64,000 bases of DNA from Thysanoteuthis rhombus (taxonomy: Eukaryota > Mollusca > Cephalopoda > Oegopsida > Thysanoteuthidae), in assembly GCA_963457665.1 (NCBI GenBank), contig OY735207.1:58752613-58816612 (forward strand). Reading direction: 5' to 3'. The notes under the pieces were generated by a model. That model ran no database searches, was not told the origin of the DNA, and saw only the letters and a list, made by a program, of their open reading frames with translations. Shown one piece after another: positions 10,940 through 22,097 of this stretch (the stretch's first letter is position 1; every line of letters begins with the position of its first letter). The position numbers and the translations under genes are program-made.

Positions 10940-11485
10940 TATTTGAGAATATCAAGTGTCTGACTCGGGAAGATGGAATACTTTATATGAGTACTAATTC
11001 CGCACTGTATCCTTAGGTCAGTGTCTTTTATGAAACACACAATGTTAATTTTGCCTTTGCCCTTCATTATACAAACGATGACCAGGAAAATATCATTAAA
11101 ACTCCACCTCTCAGCGGCTTTATGAATATTCAGTAGCTCAAGTTCATTGCACACGTGTGCAGTAGACCAAATACTAATGTTACTAAGTTGAGTTTCTACT
11201 TTGTTCCAGTTAGATCCATAGATAGGTTACTTTGTTCCAGTTAGATCCATAGATAGGTATATCGGGGGACCTTGGAAATATATCATCAAGACAAGCCAAA
11301 CGAGAAACATAGTCGATGGTTGGTTTCACAAAATTCTTGAATAGAATCTTCAAGCTGATAAACTGATATTTCATTGATATGATTCTACTGAGAGTTTGAC
11401 TCAGAAAGATAAAAACATTTACATGAATGATGACCATATCCTAAGGGTTGCATCCTTTATGAAACAACCAGTATGATTTATTTTG
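10940..11485. repeat. two diverged direct copies plus a perfect 31-bp tandem duplication
   Basis: The block at 10950-11040 (TGACTCGGGAAGAT, TATCCTTAGG, CTTTTATGAAACACAC) resembles 11395-11480 (TGACTCAGAAAGAT, TATCCTAAGG, CCTTTATGAAACAACC). Between them a 31-bp unit starting TACTTTGTTCCAGTTAGATC is repeated exactly at 11197-11227 and 11228-11258. The minus-strand frames here (71 and 75 codons) each span one copy and have no known motif. Confidence 0.55.
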
Positions 11486-12053
11486 TATCATGTTTATCAG
11501 CAACAAGCGAGGAGCAACAAGCGGGAATAAAGCTCAAAACACTGTTTCTGTAGTGCAAGTGCAAGATTAACTTGCTAAAAACTCAATGAGGAGTCACATA
11601 TATTAAGTACTTGATGATTTTATCTACGTTAAGCCCCAACTAACGGGTACCGAACGAGAATTGAAACCACTACAGTAGTAATTGCGTGGCTGAATTTCTG
11701 ATCACTGCTTCATAATGAAACAAATGATATGTATGAACCCTACTCAACTCATTCTGGCAAAAAATCTATCGTTAGTGTGTGCAGTGAGGATTAAAATTAA
11801 TCCATTAGTTAATTAGCTTTCAAGAGAAGTTTGCAAATAACGCATGACACTTGTGTCCAACGGAGCATAAAATATAACAGTTGCAGAGCCTTTGTGTTTA
11901 CATTCTCTACATGTTATTGTTCTTGTTTCAAGTGGCCTGACGGCTGATAAAAAACAACAAAGCAGAATGCATTTACCCCCCCCCCCAATACAATAATATG
12001 TGTTTTGATTGAGGACGAAGAGAGAGTTGACGGTAATATAAAGATGACGATGA
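11486..12053. other. unannotated sequence
   Basis: Only a small direct repeat (AGCAACAAGCG twice at 11500-11523) and a C9 homopolymer near 11980. Confidence 0.4.
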
Positions 12054-12284
12054 ATGCGAAAGACAATCTACGAACTGGAATTTATGTACATTTCTGTGCA
12101 AATAGAGCAAGGCATAATATACTTCAAGGAAGGGAAATATATCCGTTTAAAGTTTGTAAATAGAAAAGTGTATATTTGCCAAATGGTAGTGGAAAGAGAC
12201 GAATCTGTTCTTGACTTTAGTCAAGAACTGCCGCCAGCTCCTTTGACAACCTTTTTACCTCGCAAACGAGACTCAGACAATTGA
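12054..12284 (+). other. unsupported 76-codon open frame
   Basis: The frame starts ATGCGAAAGACA and ends at TGA 12282. It is neither low-complexity nor antisense to a recognised element, and has a mixed charged/aromatic composition (KEGKYIRLKF, VVERDESVLDF). No domain, signal peptide or membrane segment recognised. With no splice, promoter or homology support it may be chance. Confidence 0.15.
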
Positions 12285-12524
12285 TACCATAGACTCGATT
12301 CTTAACTTTCAGTGACTCAGAACAACGACGGATGATTTCATGCTTGACACTCAGGCTGCAAATTTCTGAAGGATTTCAATTGAGGACCATTGCCCGAATT
12401 CCACCACGATGACTTCATCACAATGACCCACTCAACTTTAGAATCAATGTTCTTTATATACTGCTTGAGGTTCTTAATGCATCCCATGCATGGTATCAAA
12501 TTATCAAAATTTGCAGATTTTGTC

Positions 12525-12760
12525 AAAACGTGTGACAGAATGGACAATGGACTCAACAAGCCGAGTTCGAATCACGATTGAGGTAGTTTATGGTCATTTC
12601 ACATATAGTTTGGGATGGCATGAATGAGCATTCCCTTAAAGACTCAGATCATTGTTCACCCTCTACTGCTGGTACCATGCATCGCAGTATAACCTGCCTT
12701 ATGTCACTTGGAATTGAGATAAGCAACGACTACTGATGCCATTTGGGTACGAAATACTAA
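12525..12760 (+). mobile_element. possible tRNA-derived SINE, second family
   Basis: GTGACAGAATGGACAATGGACTC followed by CCGAGTTCGAATCAC has the order and spacing of a decayed box A, anticodon stem and box B (GTTCGAATC) of a tRNA-like promoter. The acceptor stem does not close, so this is not a tRNA gene. Only one copy is seen here and it is not similar to the 6.3 and 22.6 kb SINE. Confidence 0.4.
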
Positions 12761-13082
12761 AGAGTGCATTGCATGGACCCATAAGGTGATTGGACATTCT
12801 GTTTTTGATAAGATCATTGAGAACGGAATATAGACTGCTGAGAAATTGAAAAATTCCATAATCTTTTTCATTTTTAATATGTAACTAGTATACCCTTGCT
12901 GTTAGAGATGGCAGCATGTATGAGATATATTGGTACACCAATTCTCTTTTACTATGTCAGTTACATGAATGAAATACTATTTTACTACCTCAGTTAAATC
13001 CCTTGGTGCGATACTGCAAACTATCGTATGTGTTTATTTCAAAGTATGAAGCGTTCAACAAATCTTGTTGAGTCAGCTAGTA
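12761..13082. other. AT-rich sequence, nothing recognised
   Basis: No feature identified. Confidence 0.4.
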
Positions 13083-13166
13083 TGCACATACACACACGCG
13101 CGCACACACACAAACACACGCACATATGTATATATATATACACACACACACACACACAAACACACG

Positions 13167-13249
<83 letters not shown>

Positions 13250-13277
13250 GTGTGTGTGTTGGTGTGCATGTGTGTGG
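13083..13277. repeat. compound (CA)n(TA)n(TG)n self-complementary microsatellite
   Basis: CA-rich blocks on the left (13086-13170), a central (TA)n at 13171-13210, then (TG)n at 13211-13277. The CA arm is the reverse complement of the TG arm, so the locus can fold into one long hairpin. The long frames on both strands here encode only His-Thr, Tyr-Ile and Cys-Val repeats. Confidence 0.9.
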
Positions 13278-13535
13278 CTTGGCCTCACCAACAACGATTC
13301 TAAAGGGGATTCCACGTCTATTATAAGTACGCTGATGGCTGGCAGGACCAACAGTCAAGTTTTTTCCATGATGACTACGGGAGAAGGCGTGTCAATTTAA
13401 GAGAGCTCCTGTTATATAAAAGATGTTCTTAGTTGCTTTTGTATACAAGTCTTTTTGTTTTGTTTTTTTTTAATTTTCAGCGTCGACCTTGTACTAATTA
13501 CGTACGTTGTTAATTTATACGAAAACAGCATGAAA
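13278..13535. other. spacer, nothing recognised
   Basis: Short unique stretch containing a T-rich tract near 13455-13475. Confidence 0.35.
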
Positions 13536-13540
13536 AGTTG

Positions 13541-13870
13541 TTATTTATACACTTTAATTAGCGCGAGAAACAATTCCTCCAGTCTCTCAAAGTAGTCATC
13601 GTTGTTTTTGTCGTTAATTAGAATCGTGTTTCTCTTTTTATGTACGTAGCTGTTGGGATGTTTACAACCTTGCAAGGCCAAACAAAACCTAATCAAGAGA
13701 AGACTGAAAGTACTCATAGACTGCATACCTTTGCAATCGTCATAGCCCCCCCCCCAGTTTTCATCTAATATTTCCCACACGTATTCAATGGGCTTCATGT
13801 CAGAGGACAAACTTGGCCGAGGATGTGCAAATTTTGATTTGTCAGGAAGAAATTGAGCTGTGCCAAAAAT
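13541..13870 (-). pseudogene. Tc1/mariner transposase C-terminal remnant
   Basis: Minus-strand translation reads HPRPSLSSDMKPIEYVWEIL, matching the WPSxSPDLNPIExVW block that carries the third catalytic residue of Tc1-type DD34E transposases. Here the glutamate is kept but Asn is replaced by Lys. The following ~75 residues (to YFERLEELFLALIKVYK) cover the transposase C-terminus. The N-terminal HTH and the first catalytic aspartates are missing. It encoded cut-and-paste DNA transposition and is now inactive. Confidence 0.65.
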
Positions 13871-14449
13871 CTAACTAGCCTAATATTTCATCGCTATTGC
13901 CCACTCATTCCTCTATCTGACATTTTGGGTTGGAGTTTAATAAATTTCGATTAACACTTTAGGAATTCCGTGAATAATAATCACCGGTCGTCTTGAGTTC
14001 CTTTTCACTCTTATTTGATGAATTATTTTGAAAAGTATCTTCACTATTATTGTTTTGATCCCTACTTTATGGGTTAAAAAACCCTCTAGGTTCACATAGT
14101 CTAAGGCAAGGCTCTTCAAACATTTTGTCATTCGCAACCCTTTTCAGTGAGAGGAAATTTTCCCGACACATCATTCATTATAATGAAGGCAATAAATACA
14201 AAAATTACCGATAGACCTTTAATCGTTATATGGCAGTGAAAGGGCAATGAAACAAAAATTACCAACACATCGTCAAAAATAATTTGCAGTGCCTATTTCA
14301 ATGAGAAAATACTTTTCTAAATGAATTATGAAAACATGAAAGCGTTTTTTTTTCTCAAAGTAGTGATTAGCATGGGGCTATTTTGACGATAAAATTCTTC
14401 CCGGAAAAAATACATCTAAGATGAAAATGAGCGGCCAAAAATTATCAAT
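13871..14449. other. AT-rich sequence with a possible hAT-like end
   Basis: AAGGCAAGGCTCTTCAAACATTTTGTC at 14103 resembles hAT-type termini but has no partner. An imperfect direct repeat (GGCAATAAATACAAAAATTACCGA / GGGCAATGAAACAAAAATTACC) lies at 14188-14262. Confidence 0.3.
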
Positions 14450-14786
14450 AATGATATTTGGGACTGCACAAACACTGAAGAGAGTTTATGAATATGAGAT
14501 CTACGACTCTCAGCTGCTAACGAACGCCTAACAGCCAAAATAAACGCATGATTGAGGCGGTACGAACCACAGCGATGCGGTGATGGGTGAAAAAGATAAA
14601 AGAGGAGGGAAGGAGACTTGAGTTTACTTACAGTCACTCAGCCCCTGGCGATAACCGTAGGGCAACTAATGTGAAACTGTAAACCACAGCATTGCTGTGA
14701 ACTGTGAGAGTGTGAAAAAAAGGACCAGAGACCTGAGAAGAATAGTTGTCTCTCAGACTCCAGCGGTGACCACCAGTCAACTGTAG

Positions 14787-14862
<76 letters not shown>

Positions 14863-14880
14863 TGATGATGATGATGATGA
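14450..14880 (+). mobile_element. LINE family B (R4/Dong-like) 3' end, copy B1, with (TAA)n tail
   Basis: GGACTGCACAAACACTGAAGAGAGT decodes as the end of ORF2 (TA..LKRV). It is followed by a 3' untranslated region shared with 16560-16810 and 61730-61870: GATAAAAGAGGAGGG, ACTGTAAACCACAGCATTGCTGTGAA, then GAGACCTGAGAAGAATAGTTG and CAGCGGTGACCACCAGTCAACT. It ends directly in (TAA)n at 14788-14860 and (GAT)n at 14861-14880. Confidence 0.65.
14788..14880 (+). repeat. (TAA)24 then (GAT)7 microsatellite
   Basis: Pure TAA repeats change abruptly to GAT repeats. The array sits between the 3' end of LINE copy B1 and the next element. Confidence 0.95.
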
Positions 14881-14882
14881 TA

Positions 14883-15234
<352 letters not shown>

Positions 15235-16070
15235 TTGAGAAAATGAATGAAGAAATGAAAGAAATGATTAGAAAATAAAAATAAAAATAGAAACATGAAT
15301 TTTTTTCTCAATTATAAAAAGATAGAATGTAATTTTGAATCTGGTATTAAGTGGTAACACATCTTCTACAGATTATATTGCATCAGAGAGATCTTTATTT
15401 CCCGGTAAATAGCGGAAAATATATTCATCACTGTGCAGTCCTGTGCACTGAAACATGCAAAATTTATTTTCTGCGATGGAATTCTGGAAAAAGATTTGTT
15501 TGATGGCAAAATTTTCTGAGCTTAGAACCGAGGCAAAGTGGATTTATATCGATTTTGAATAGTGCGATGATTGAGTTTTAATCATCTCAGCCAGTTCTGC
15601 ACCTAATCGTACATCTTGTGTCTGGGGCGAGAATAGTGCATCTCGAATCCAATCTTTGTTTGCTGAAAGCTTTGTTAGGATCTTCAATGCTTTTTAATGA
15701 GAGAATATTTCTTCTTTTTCAAATTCGATACAAAATACCGTCATGATTTAATTTTTATCCGTTTCTATTTAATAAGTTATTGTTAACCATTTCCACTATT
15801 AGTTTTTGTGTTGATATTCATCTTCATCTGACTTTAGGTTGCTTTTTATCGCAACTATTCTAAAGGGTTTGTCTTTGGCAGTGAGTAAATGAATGGACAA
15901 TACGGATCAAAATAGAAGAAAAAATTCCGAACATACTTCATTTACGACTTCCCGTATCTGGAAAAGCAGTAAGGGCGTTAACCACAGCGTTCCTTCTGTA
16001 TCAAAGTTTTCGGTCTCATCTGGATATCAATCTCAGGTTGTCCACGTATACTACTATAGCAAGAACAAAA
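15235..16070. other. AT-rich sequence, nothing recognised
   Basis: No gene or repeat family identified between the ATT array and the following AAG array. Confidence 0.4.
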
Positions 16071-16071
16071 G

Positions 16072-16225
16072 CAAGAAGAAGAAGAAGAAGAAGAAGATGA
16101 AGAAGATGAAGAAGGAGAAGAAGGAGAAGAAGAAGAAGAAGAAGAAGAAGAAGAAGAAAAAGAAGAAGAAGAAGAAAAAAAACAATAACAACAACAACAA
16201 CAATAACAAGAACAACGATAATAAT
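16072..16225 (+). repeat. compound (AAG)n(AAC)n(AAT)n microsatellite
   Basis: AAG repeats with GAT and GAG interruptions at 16072-16175, AAC repeats at 16183-16215, then AATAATAAT. Frames through it encode only Lys/Asn or Leu runs. Confidence 0.9.
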
Positions 16226-16812
16226 AATATCCTCCTTTTCTGAAATGATCAATGTCAGACCAACATATGTTACCCTATCCACACAACTTCCCTCCAACTA
16301 AGTCAACACTTCAACGATATAAGGGGGGGGGATATGAAGATACCAATGGTACTAAAGTAGTTAAGAGCTAAAGTTTCGTGACATGAGGTTCAGGTAGGTG
16401 AGAAAGGACAAACACCTGACTATCCTGTTAGATGCTACGCACACCAATATGCTTTCTCCTGGTGAGGATGCACAACGAGTGCTGAGAGCTGTTGGAGATC
16501 TGAGGTTACTCCTGAATGACATCAGTCTTAACCAATAAACCAAGGTCCGCACACCGCAAATGCTTGAAGATGGACGCGTCACAGCAATGCTGTGACAGAT
16601 GGAGAAGATAAGAGAGGAGGGCTGAAAGATTCTTACTGGCTCTCAGTCTTCAGCGAAAACCACCGGGCAACCGGCATGAAACTGTAAACCATAGCACTGG
16701 TGTAGACAGTGAAAGTGTAGAGAGGAGAGCCAGAGACCTGAGAAGACTTGCTGTCCCTTCGTTTCCTACTGTGACCAACAGGCAACTGGTGCAAAAATTA
16801 GTAATAATAATT
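16226..16812 (+). mobile_element. internally deleted family B-like element, copy B2
   Basis: The left ~220 bp match 14883-15104 and continue with an open stretch LSPGEDAQRVLRAVGDLRLL at 16452-16511. From about 16560 the sequence is the family B 3' untranslated region (GCAATGCTGTGACAGATG, GATAAGAGAGGAGGG, GAGACCTGAGAAGACTTGC, CAACAGGCAACTGGTGCA), and it ends TTAGTAATAATAATT. TAA repeats flank both sides. This looks like a short derivative joining a 5' end to the LINE 3' end with RT and nuclease removed. The 5' assignment is inference. Confidence 0.5.
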
Positions 16813-17747
16813 CTGGAAAAAATAATAGAAAATGAATGAATAAATAACTGAAGAATGTAACAAAATTTTTTAACTTGTGTAAGAAATTCAATCGAGGGAT
16901 AAATATGGTCCGAGTAAAATTCTATTGATGATATCACTGGTAATGTCCACCGGGAAACATCTAAAATAGAAGAGACTAAAAACATATAGCAAAGCAAAAT
17001 ATGACCCAAAAGGACGAAAAAAGTTTTTCTTTCCGAATACAAAAACATTTATAGAATAGGTCTTTGGGTACTGATGTCTATTTCCAAGTTTATAGACAAA
17101 ATGGTACAACTATGAGCGTTGGGAAATACTGACGAACTGGAAAAAAAAACACGAGTAGAGAAATAAACAAATAAAAAGAGCCCCTTACCATCTATGATGG
17201 CTACCGTTTTTCAATATTATTAACAATATAGGAGAGCCTTAGATAGTCTTTACATGTATATATGAAATAAGCTTTGGAGTAATGGTCGGTAAAAATACTT
17301 TTGATACACTGTAATACTCAAAAGAACTACCACATGAATTATTTAGCAGACATTCAAAATGTATTTCAAGAGGAATAATATAATTATTCTCCTCACTCCT
17401 TACTAAAAACGTTCTCCAATCTAAAGCTGACAGCGAAGTCTCTCCTGAACAAAATCGATTTATGATAAAGTGCTCTATCCATAAATTTTAAGTATAATGA
17501 ATTTCCTATATCCTTCGATTAAAGTTTCAGATTAAATAAACCAAGTCTTCTTTTTATTCTCCCATCCATCTCCGAAAACACTTCCAGCCAAGAATAACTA
17601 GAAAACAAAAGACGATTTGAGCCATTTTCTTCCAGATAAAAAAAAATATACTTACGGGGGTGGAGACATTATTTTTATCCATCTTCATATTCTCTTGGTA
17701 AGAATTACAAACAACCAACATATTGCCTATTCCGACATACATGTTTA
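16813..17747. other. AT-rich sequence, nothing recognised
   Basis: The 132-codon minus-strand frame at 16650-17048 runs antisense through the LINE B2 3' region and is a shadow. No other support for coding. Confidence 0.4.
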
Positions 17748-18335
17748 GAAAAGATGGAAGTTCATGGTTTAGCTTTTTGAAAGAAGGACCTTGACAAATG
17801 TCCTTGAAACTCTCAAAAAAAAAATCAAGCGAAGAATCATTCTAGGTTGGCAAGCATCCCAAAGAGGAAGAACAAGAAACTCCCATTAGTCCTGGAAAGA
17901 TACGTATGTAAACAATGCATATCGCGATTGTCACCTATGGAGCTGGAACATGGCATGCAACCAAAAGATCGATCCTTAGACTAAGTATCATGAAACATGC
18001 ACAAATGAGAATCGTACTAAACATCACATAGAAAGACCAAAAAAGAGCACAGTATTTTAGAGGAGTAACAGGAGTTCGATATATCATAAAATCTATTTAA
18101 AAACTTGCATGTCAATCCGTTGTGCATGTAGCAACGAATGGACATCACAAATTACAGCATGGATTTAAAGAGATCATATGCAAAACTAGAGCCGGCAAAA
18201 TATGATTGCTTGATAGACTAGATAGGATCAGAAAGTTCTGGCTCCGCGAGGTTCATGCTCTTAAGGTCTGGAGAATCATGGGGAATATTATGTCCAGCGA
18301 AAGACGCTGAACGGTTGATGATGAAAATTTTAGTG
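17748..18335 (+). pseudogene. LINE family A (RTE-like) fragment, copy A4
   Basis: Interrupted plus-strand reading: KRRIILGWQASQRG, VTYGAGTWHATKRS, LSIMKHAQMRIVLNIT, KDQKRAQYFRGVTGVRYII, then RIRKFWLREVHALKVWRIMG and SSERR followed by a stop and GATGATGA. This is the post-RT half of LINE ORF2 to its normal 3' end. Stops at several sites (for example IT*KD) make it a dead copy. Its intact GTACTAAACATCAC stretch shows the original sequence at the site where A2 was opened. Confidence 0.75.
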
Positions 18336-18885
18336 TGCCTAACAGCCGGCTATGAGTGTCCGCTGGAGGAGGACAGAAAATTAAGCTACCCCCACCCATT
18401 GATCAGGCTATCTCACCGAGGTTGAGGTGGCTTGAAAGTTGGAGCCTAAAAGTTGATAATAAATAATGGTAAAGTTCAATTATTTCATGTAACCCTACTT
18501 CCATATATATTATACTAATCGCTGGTTCTTGCTCCATCTTATCAGTCTTCTGTCAGGTCAAGCATCTTTGTAAATGTTCGAATGCAGTGAATCATAATTA
18601 CTTGCACTACAAATTGCTTATGCCCTCAAACCCATGAGATATATAATTTTCTAACGTCTGGAAAAGTGGCAGCGGACACCCTTAACTACTGCTTCGGAAG
18701 ATTTCGATTACTTCTCTTAAGTGTTGCCCTTAAGCATTGGGGTTATTCTAATTGAACGAATTTTTTCGTGACTTCGTTAATATGGTGGTGTATACCAGAT
18801 GATTTTACTGAGTATCTCACTGAGTAGAATATTTAAGGATAAACTTATAGTAAGTTATAGTTTCACAGAAAATTTGATTCACCCA
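18336..18885. other. unannotated sequence
   Basis: 18340-18450 is more GC-rich (CCCCCACCCATTGATCAGG, CCGAGGTTGAGGTGGC) than its surroundings, but I recognise nothing in it. Confidence 0.35.
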
Positions 18886-18889
18886 TTAC

Positions 18890-19275
18890 AAGACATAACA
18901 ATAGAGGAATTAGGATCAATACTAACAAAAAGGCAGGTTGCAATTGTACAATCAAGAACAGATACCCTTTGCAAAACGAAGGTTTGCGAAATATCAACCC
19001 CCCAAAAAAGCCCTAAAAGTGAAATATTATACAGGAATATCGAAAGCACCTTTTAAACTTGGGTTAGCCTACCATGTTTTCAAAAGAAAAATATTTAAAA
19101 AATACATCACTATCGAAGTAATATTAGAGACTGAGTGATAGCAATCTCAAACCTGCAAAAAATGTAAAATATCAAATGAACATACATATACCAAAATAAT
19201 GAAACCTCATGCTACCTATGCCTTGATAAGAAATTCGAAATCCTCATTTTTGCCGATAGAACAAAAAACATAAAA
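18890..19275 (+). pseudogene. GIY-YIG nuclease remnant of a Penelope-like retroelement
   Basis: Plus-strand frames give CNCTIKNRYPLQNEGL, a short gap, then VKYYTGISKAPFKLGLAYHV and, in a shifted frame, SCYLCLDKKFEILIFADRTK. The order of Cys-rich linker, YIG-type motif with FKxRxxxH, then CxLC...EK is that of the GIY-YIG endonuclease region at the end of Penelope-like and related retroelement proteins. The conserved Ile of YIG reads Thr and the conserved Arg after FK reads Gly. Frameshifts and a stop at 19136 disable it. The reverse transcriptase is absent. Confidence 0.5.
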
Positions 19276-19643
19276 CAGGATTATTAAATAGAAAAATGAA
19301 ATAGCGTTAAAATGCCGACACTGATAGATCAACTGCATACTGATAACAAAAACACCGAGGTCATATCTCCCTTGATCGTAATTAATGTTTGTAATTTATG
19401 ACTCTCAACAGACATCCATCCCAAAGGAATGAAATAAAAATACAGCTACCAACAGTTAATCACTAAATAAAAATATATATGAACAGTATATAAATAGAAT
19501 AAGAAGATCCTACCACCTAGAATAATAGACAGCTTTCATAGAAAACATCTCAAATGAGAATCTAGATTAGACTGAATCATTCGCCTGAAGGAGTCTCTAC
19601 GGTACAGAAACAAAAGTTTTTGTGTTGTGAATCCACATTCCAT
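19276..19643. other. AT-rich sequence, nothing recognised
   Basis: No feature identified. Confidence 0.4.
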
Positions 19644-19667
19644 TATATATATATATATATATATATA
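19644..19667. repeat. (AT)n microsatellite
   Basis: Eleven to twelve AT units. Confidence 0.9.
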
Positions 19668-19975
19668 GTCTCAGTAAAACGTTAAGACATTCTGCTATTG
19701 GTAGTTTTTGTTCATTACTGAAAAAGAATTAAACACTATAATAATAACTAACATAATTTGTGGAAATTCCATGGAAGTTGACCGCTAAAGTTTATCATTA
19801 TCTGATGTTTCTACTTTTCCCCCACCCTCTATCAATATCTTCTACTTCTTCACGTCATACTTTTCAATCTTCATTTCCCGCCGATGTTTCTATTGCAATG
19901 TTGAATAAACATGGATTAGTTCCATATGCGAAATTCTCTCTATTCTCTCCGTAAATAAATAAAGCTCTCTTTTGT
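19668..19975. other. spacer, nothing recognised
   Basis: A 64-codon frame at 19760-19954 has no recognisable motif. Confidence 0.35.
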
Positions 19976-19976
19976 C

Positions 19977-19977
<1 letters not shown>

Positions 19978-20043
<66 letters not shown>
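19978..20043 (+). repeat. (CT)n microsatellite
   Basis: About 32 CT units with one TT interruption. The Ser-Leu repeat frame over it is an artefact. Confidence 0.95.
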
Positions 20044-20046
<3 letters not shown>

Positions 20047-20569
20047 GTCATCCTATTGAACCACTCAACCTTCTCTTATACCCTCTTCCATCCTACCCTC
20101 TTATTGAACTACACAAGGTTTCTCTTATGTTATCAGTTGGAGTGTAACGTTTGAACGCGAGTGCGAATACGCATAATAATTTAAAATTAATTCTTCCAAG
20201 GTTATGTCTAACTTCACATTCTTGATTTGAGTTAATAGCAGCCAAGACTGAACAAGTGTTGCGGTTGCCAAAATCAGAGACCGGTGCCGACTTGAAAGCT
20301 GCCAAAATGTCCAATTAGTGTTGCAGAATATAAATTGACCACCAATGCCAAAAGGTTTGGCGTCATTATTAACAAGAATTGGTAAATTTTAAAGAGAAGT
20401 GTTGAAACAGCTGTTGGTCGCCAGAAGATCGGGTTTATTTCCAATAATGTGACAGATGGGGGATAATTATTTTGATGTTAATTTCCGAGGTGATTTGGAA
20501 AGAAAAGGAAGACAAAAAGTCTAAGGTCACGAAAACAAATTACACCCACAAACGCACATATATAGATGT

Positions 20570-20570
<1 letters not shown>
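20044..20570. other. unannotated sequence
   Basis: No feature identified. A short self-similar word (TGCCAAAA) occurs at 20268, 20303 and 20347. Confidence 0.35.

Positions 20571-20600
<30 letters not shown>
20571..20600 (+). repeat. (TG)n microsatellite
   Basis: Fifteen GT/TG units. Confidence 0.9.
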
Positions 20601-20601
<1 letters not shown>

Positions 20602-22096
20602 ATTTTGCGGTATATACGTTTTATTGATAGCATGTGTTGTCTTAATGATGAACAAAGATTCGGAAAATGTAATAGTTCTGTTTACACTGAAGATCTTTGG
20701 CTTAGCTCTAGCTTTAACGGAATGCACGAAATATTTCAAGATTTAGTCATCAAATGAAGTGTTTGTCTATCAGATGTTTGAGCGTTTCTTGCACTTGATA
20801 TTGTACGTATCTATTTTAGAACAAGCGGTCTTCAGTCTTATAAATGTTGAGGAACTACACTATCAGGATATTTAAGGATCACAAATTATTCCTTCAGTTA
20901 TGGAAATGGTTATTAAAGGCAGCGAATTGTGTATGATTCATAGGCAATATGTGGAAGCCATGACCAAATATCCTGACCCTTTTAAGAATTATCAGGCAGA
21001 CAAATGACGAAAATTGAGGATTATATTGACGAGGGTAGAGAAAAAAAGAAAAGAAATAGACGTGTGAGTTCAGTTTAAAATACTGGATGCAATAACTTTC
21101 GACGACATCTTTTAGTAATTTTTTAGGGTTAGGAAACCAAGAGAGATTGATTCTGATCCTTTCTAACGAGAAAGATCATTTGATTGGCTAACACATGGGA
21201 TGGGGGAAAACATTTGTCTCTATCATATTGTATCATATTTGTCTGACTGATATGGAATCAAGCAGGACGAGAGATTGAACATATAAAACTAAATAACAAA
21301 TGTCTGATGTAAATCGATTGGAGAGTCCATATGCTGTTTCTAACTACTAAAATACCACCTGATTGTGTCCTAATCACATATGGGAAGCTAATTTAGTTAG
21401 AAGAAATTTTACGATATCGATGGAAGTCAGATGGTGTAAGACGTCGATAATTCCGTCTAAGGTTAGTGATCGTGGAATATTTTGACAAGTTGTTCGGTTG
21501 AATACATCGACTCAAAGGATTTTTCTGATTAATTACGATTCTGAAAGAAAAGATCAGAATTCTGTTTACATACAGTCCAAGATTGAATCCAACATGATTG
21601 ATTTCATGTACATATGGGTAAACACGCAACAGAAGTGACACGAACACAGCAAGTCACATCTGATGTTATACCCACTGATCTCTCGTCGTCAGATACGTTT
21701 TCTGGATAACGTACGAAAATTAGGCTTCTGTTCCAAAAATTGAATGATGTGCAGTATAAATTATCATCTTTATACAATACCTCATGATAATACCCTATAT
21801 AAAATGACGAAGCTGAATATCAAAACCACATCTTAAGAGAAAGTCATGTTTGATCAACATTGCTTTGACATGTTAATACAACTGATTATTCTTAAATCAC
21901 GTTAAACGGTTATATGGTAGACAACTGATGATCCAAACAAGGGGAATTTACACATAGAACCGTAATACCTATATCTATATAAAACATAAGATCTTTCGAA
22001 AAGCTTATATAAATTGCACTAATATATATTTGGAAATTATTGACTGTGTTGACATGAATTTAAATGGATTCTCTTTAGTGCTTAAATCTACAGAGA
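20601..22096. other. AT-rich sequence, nothing recognised
   Basis: Short frames at 20566-20757 and 21393-21647 carry no motif. No element identified. Confidence 0.4.
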
Positions 22097-22097
22097 C

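Noticed and set aside
12054-12284. 76-codon frame with charged composition as a small protein gene
   Set aside because: Kept only as a low-confidence entry; no upstream or downstream support and within chance length for this window.
13028-13400. Overlapping long frames on both strands
   Set aside because: Encoded by the CA/TA/TG microsatellite; they exist in all phases.
16650-17048. 132-codon minus-strand open frame
   Set aside because: Runs antisense through the LINE B 3' untranslated region and continues into AT-rich DNA. No motif.
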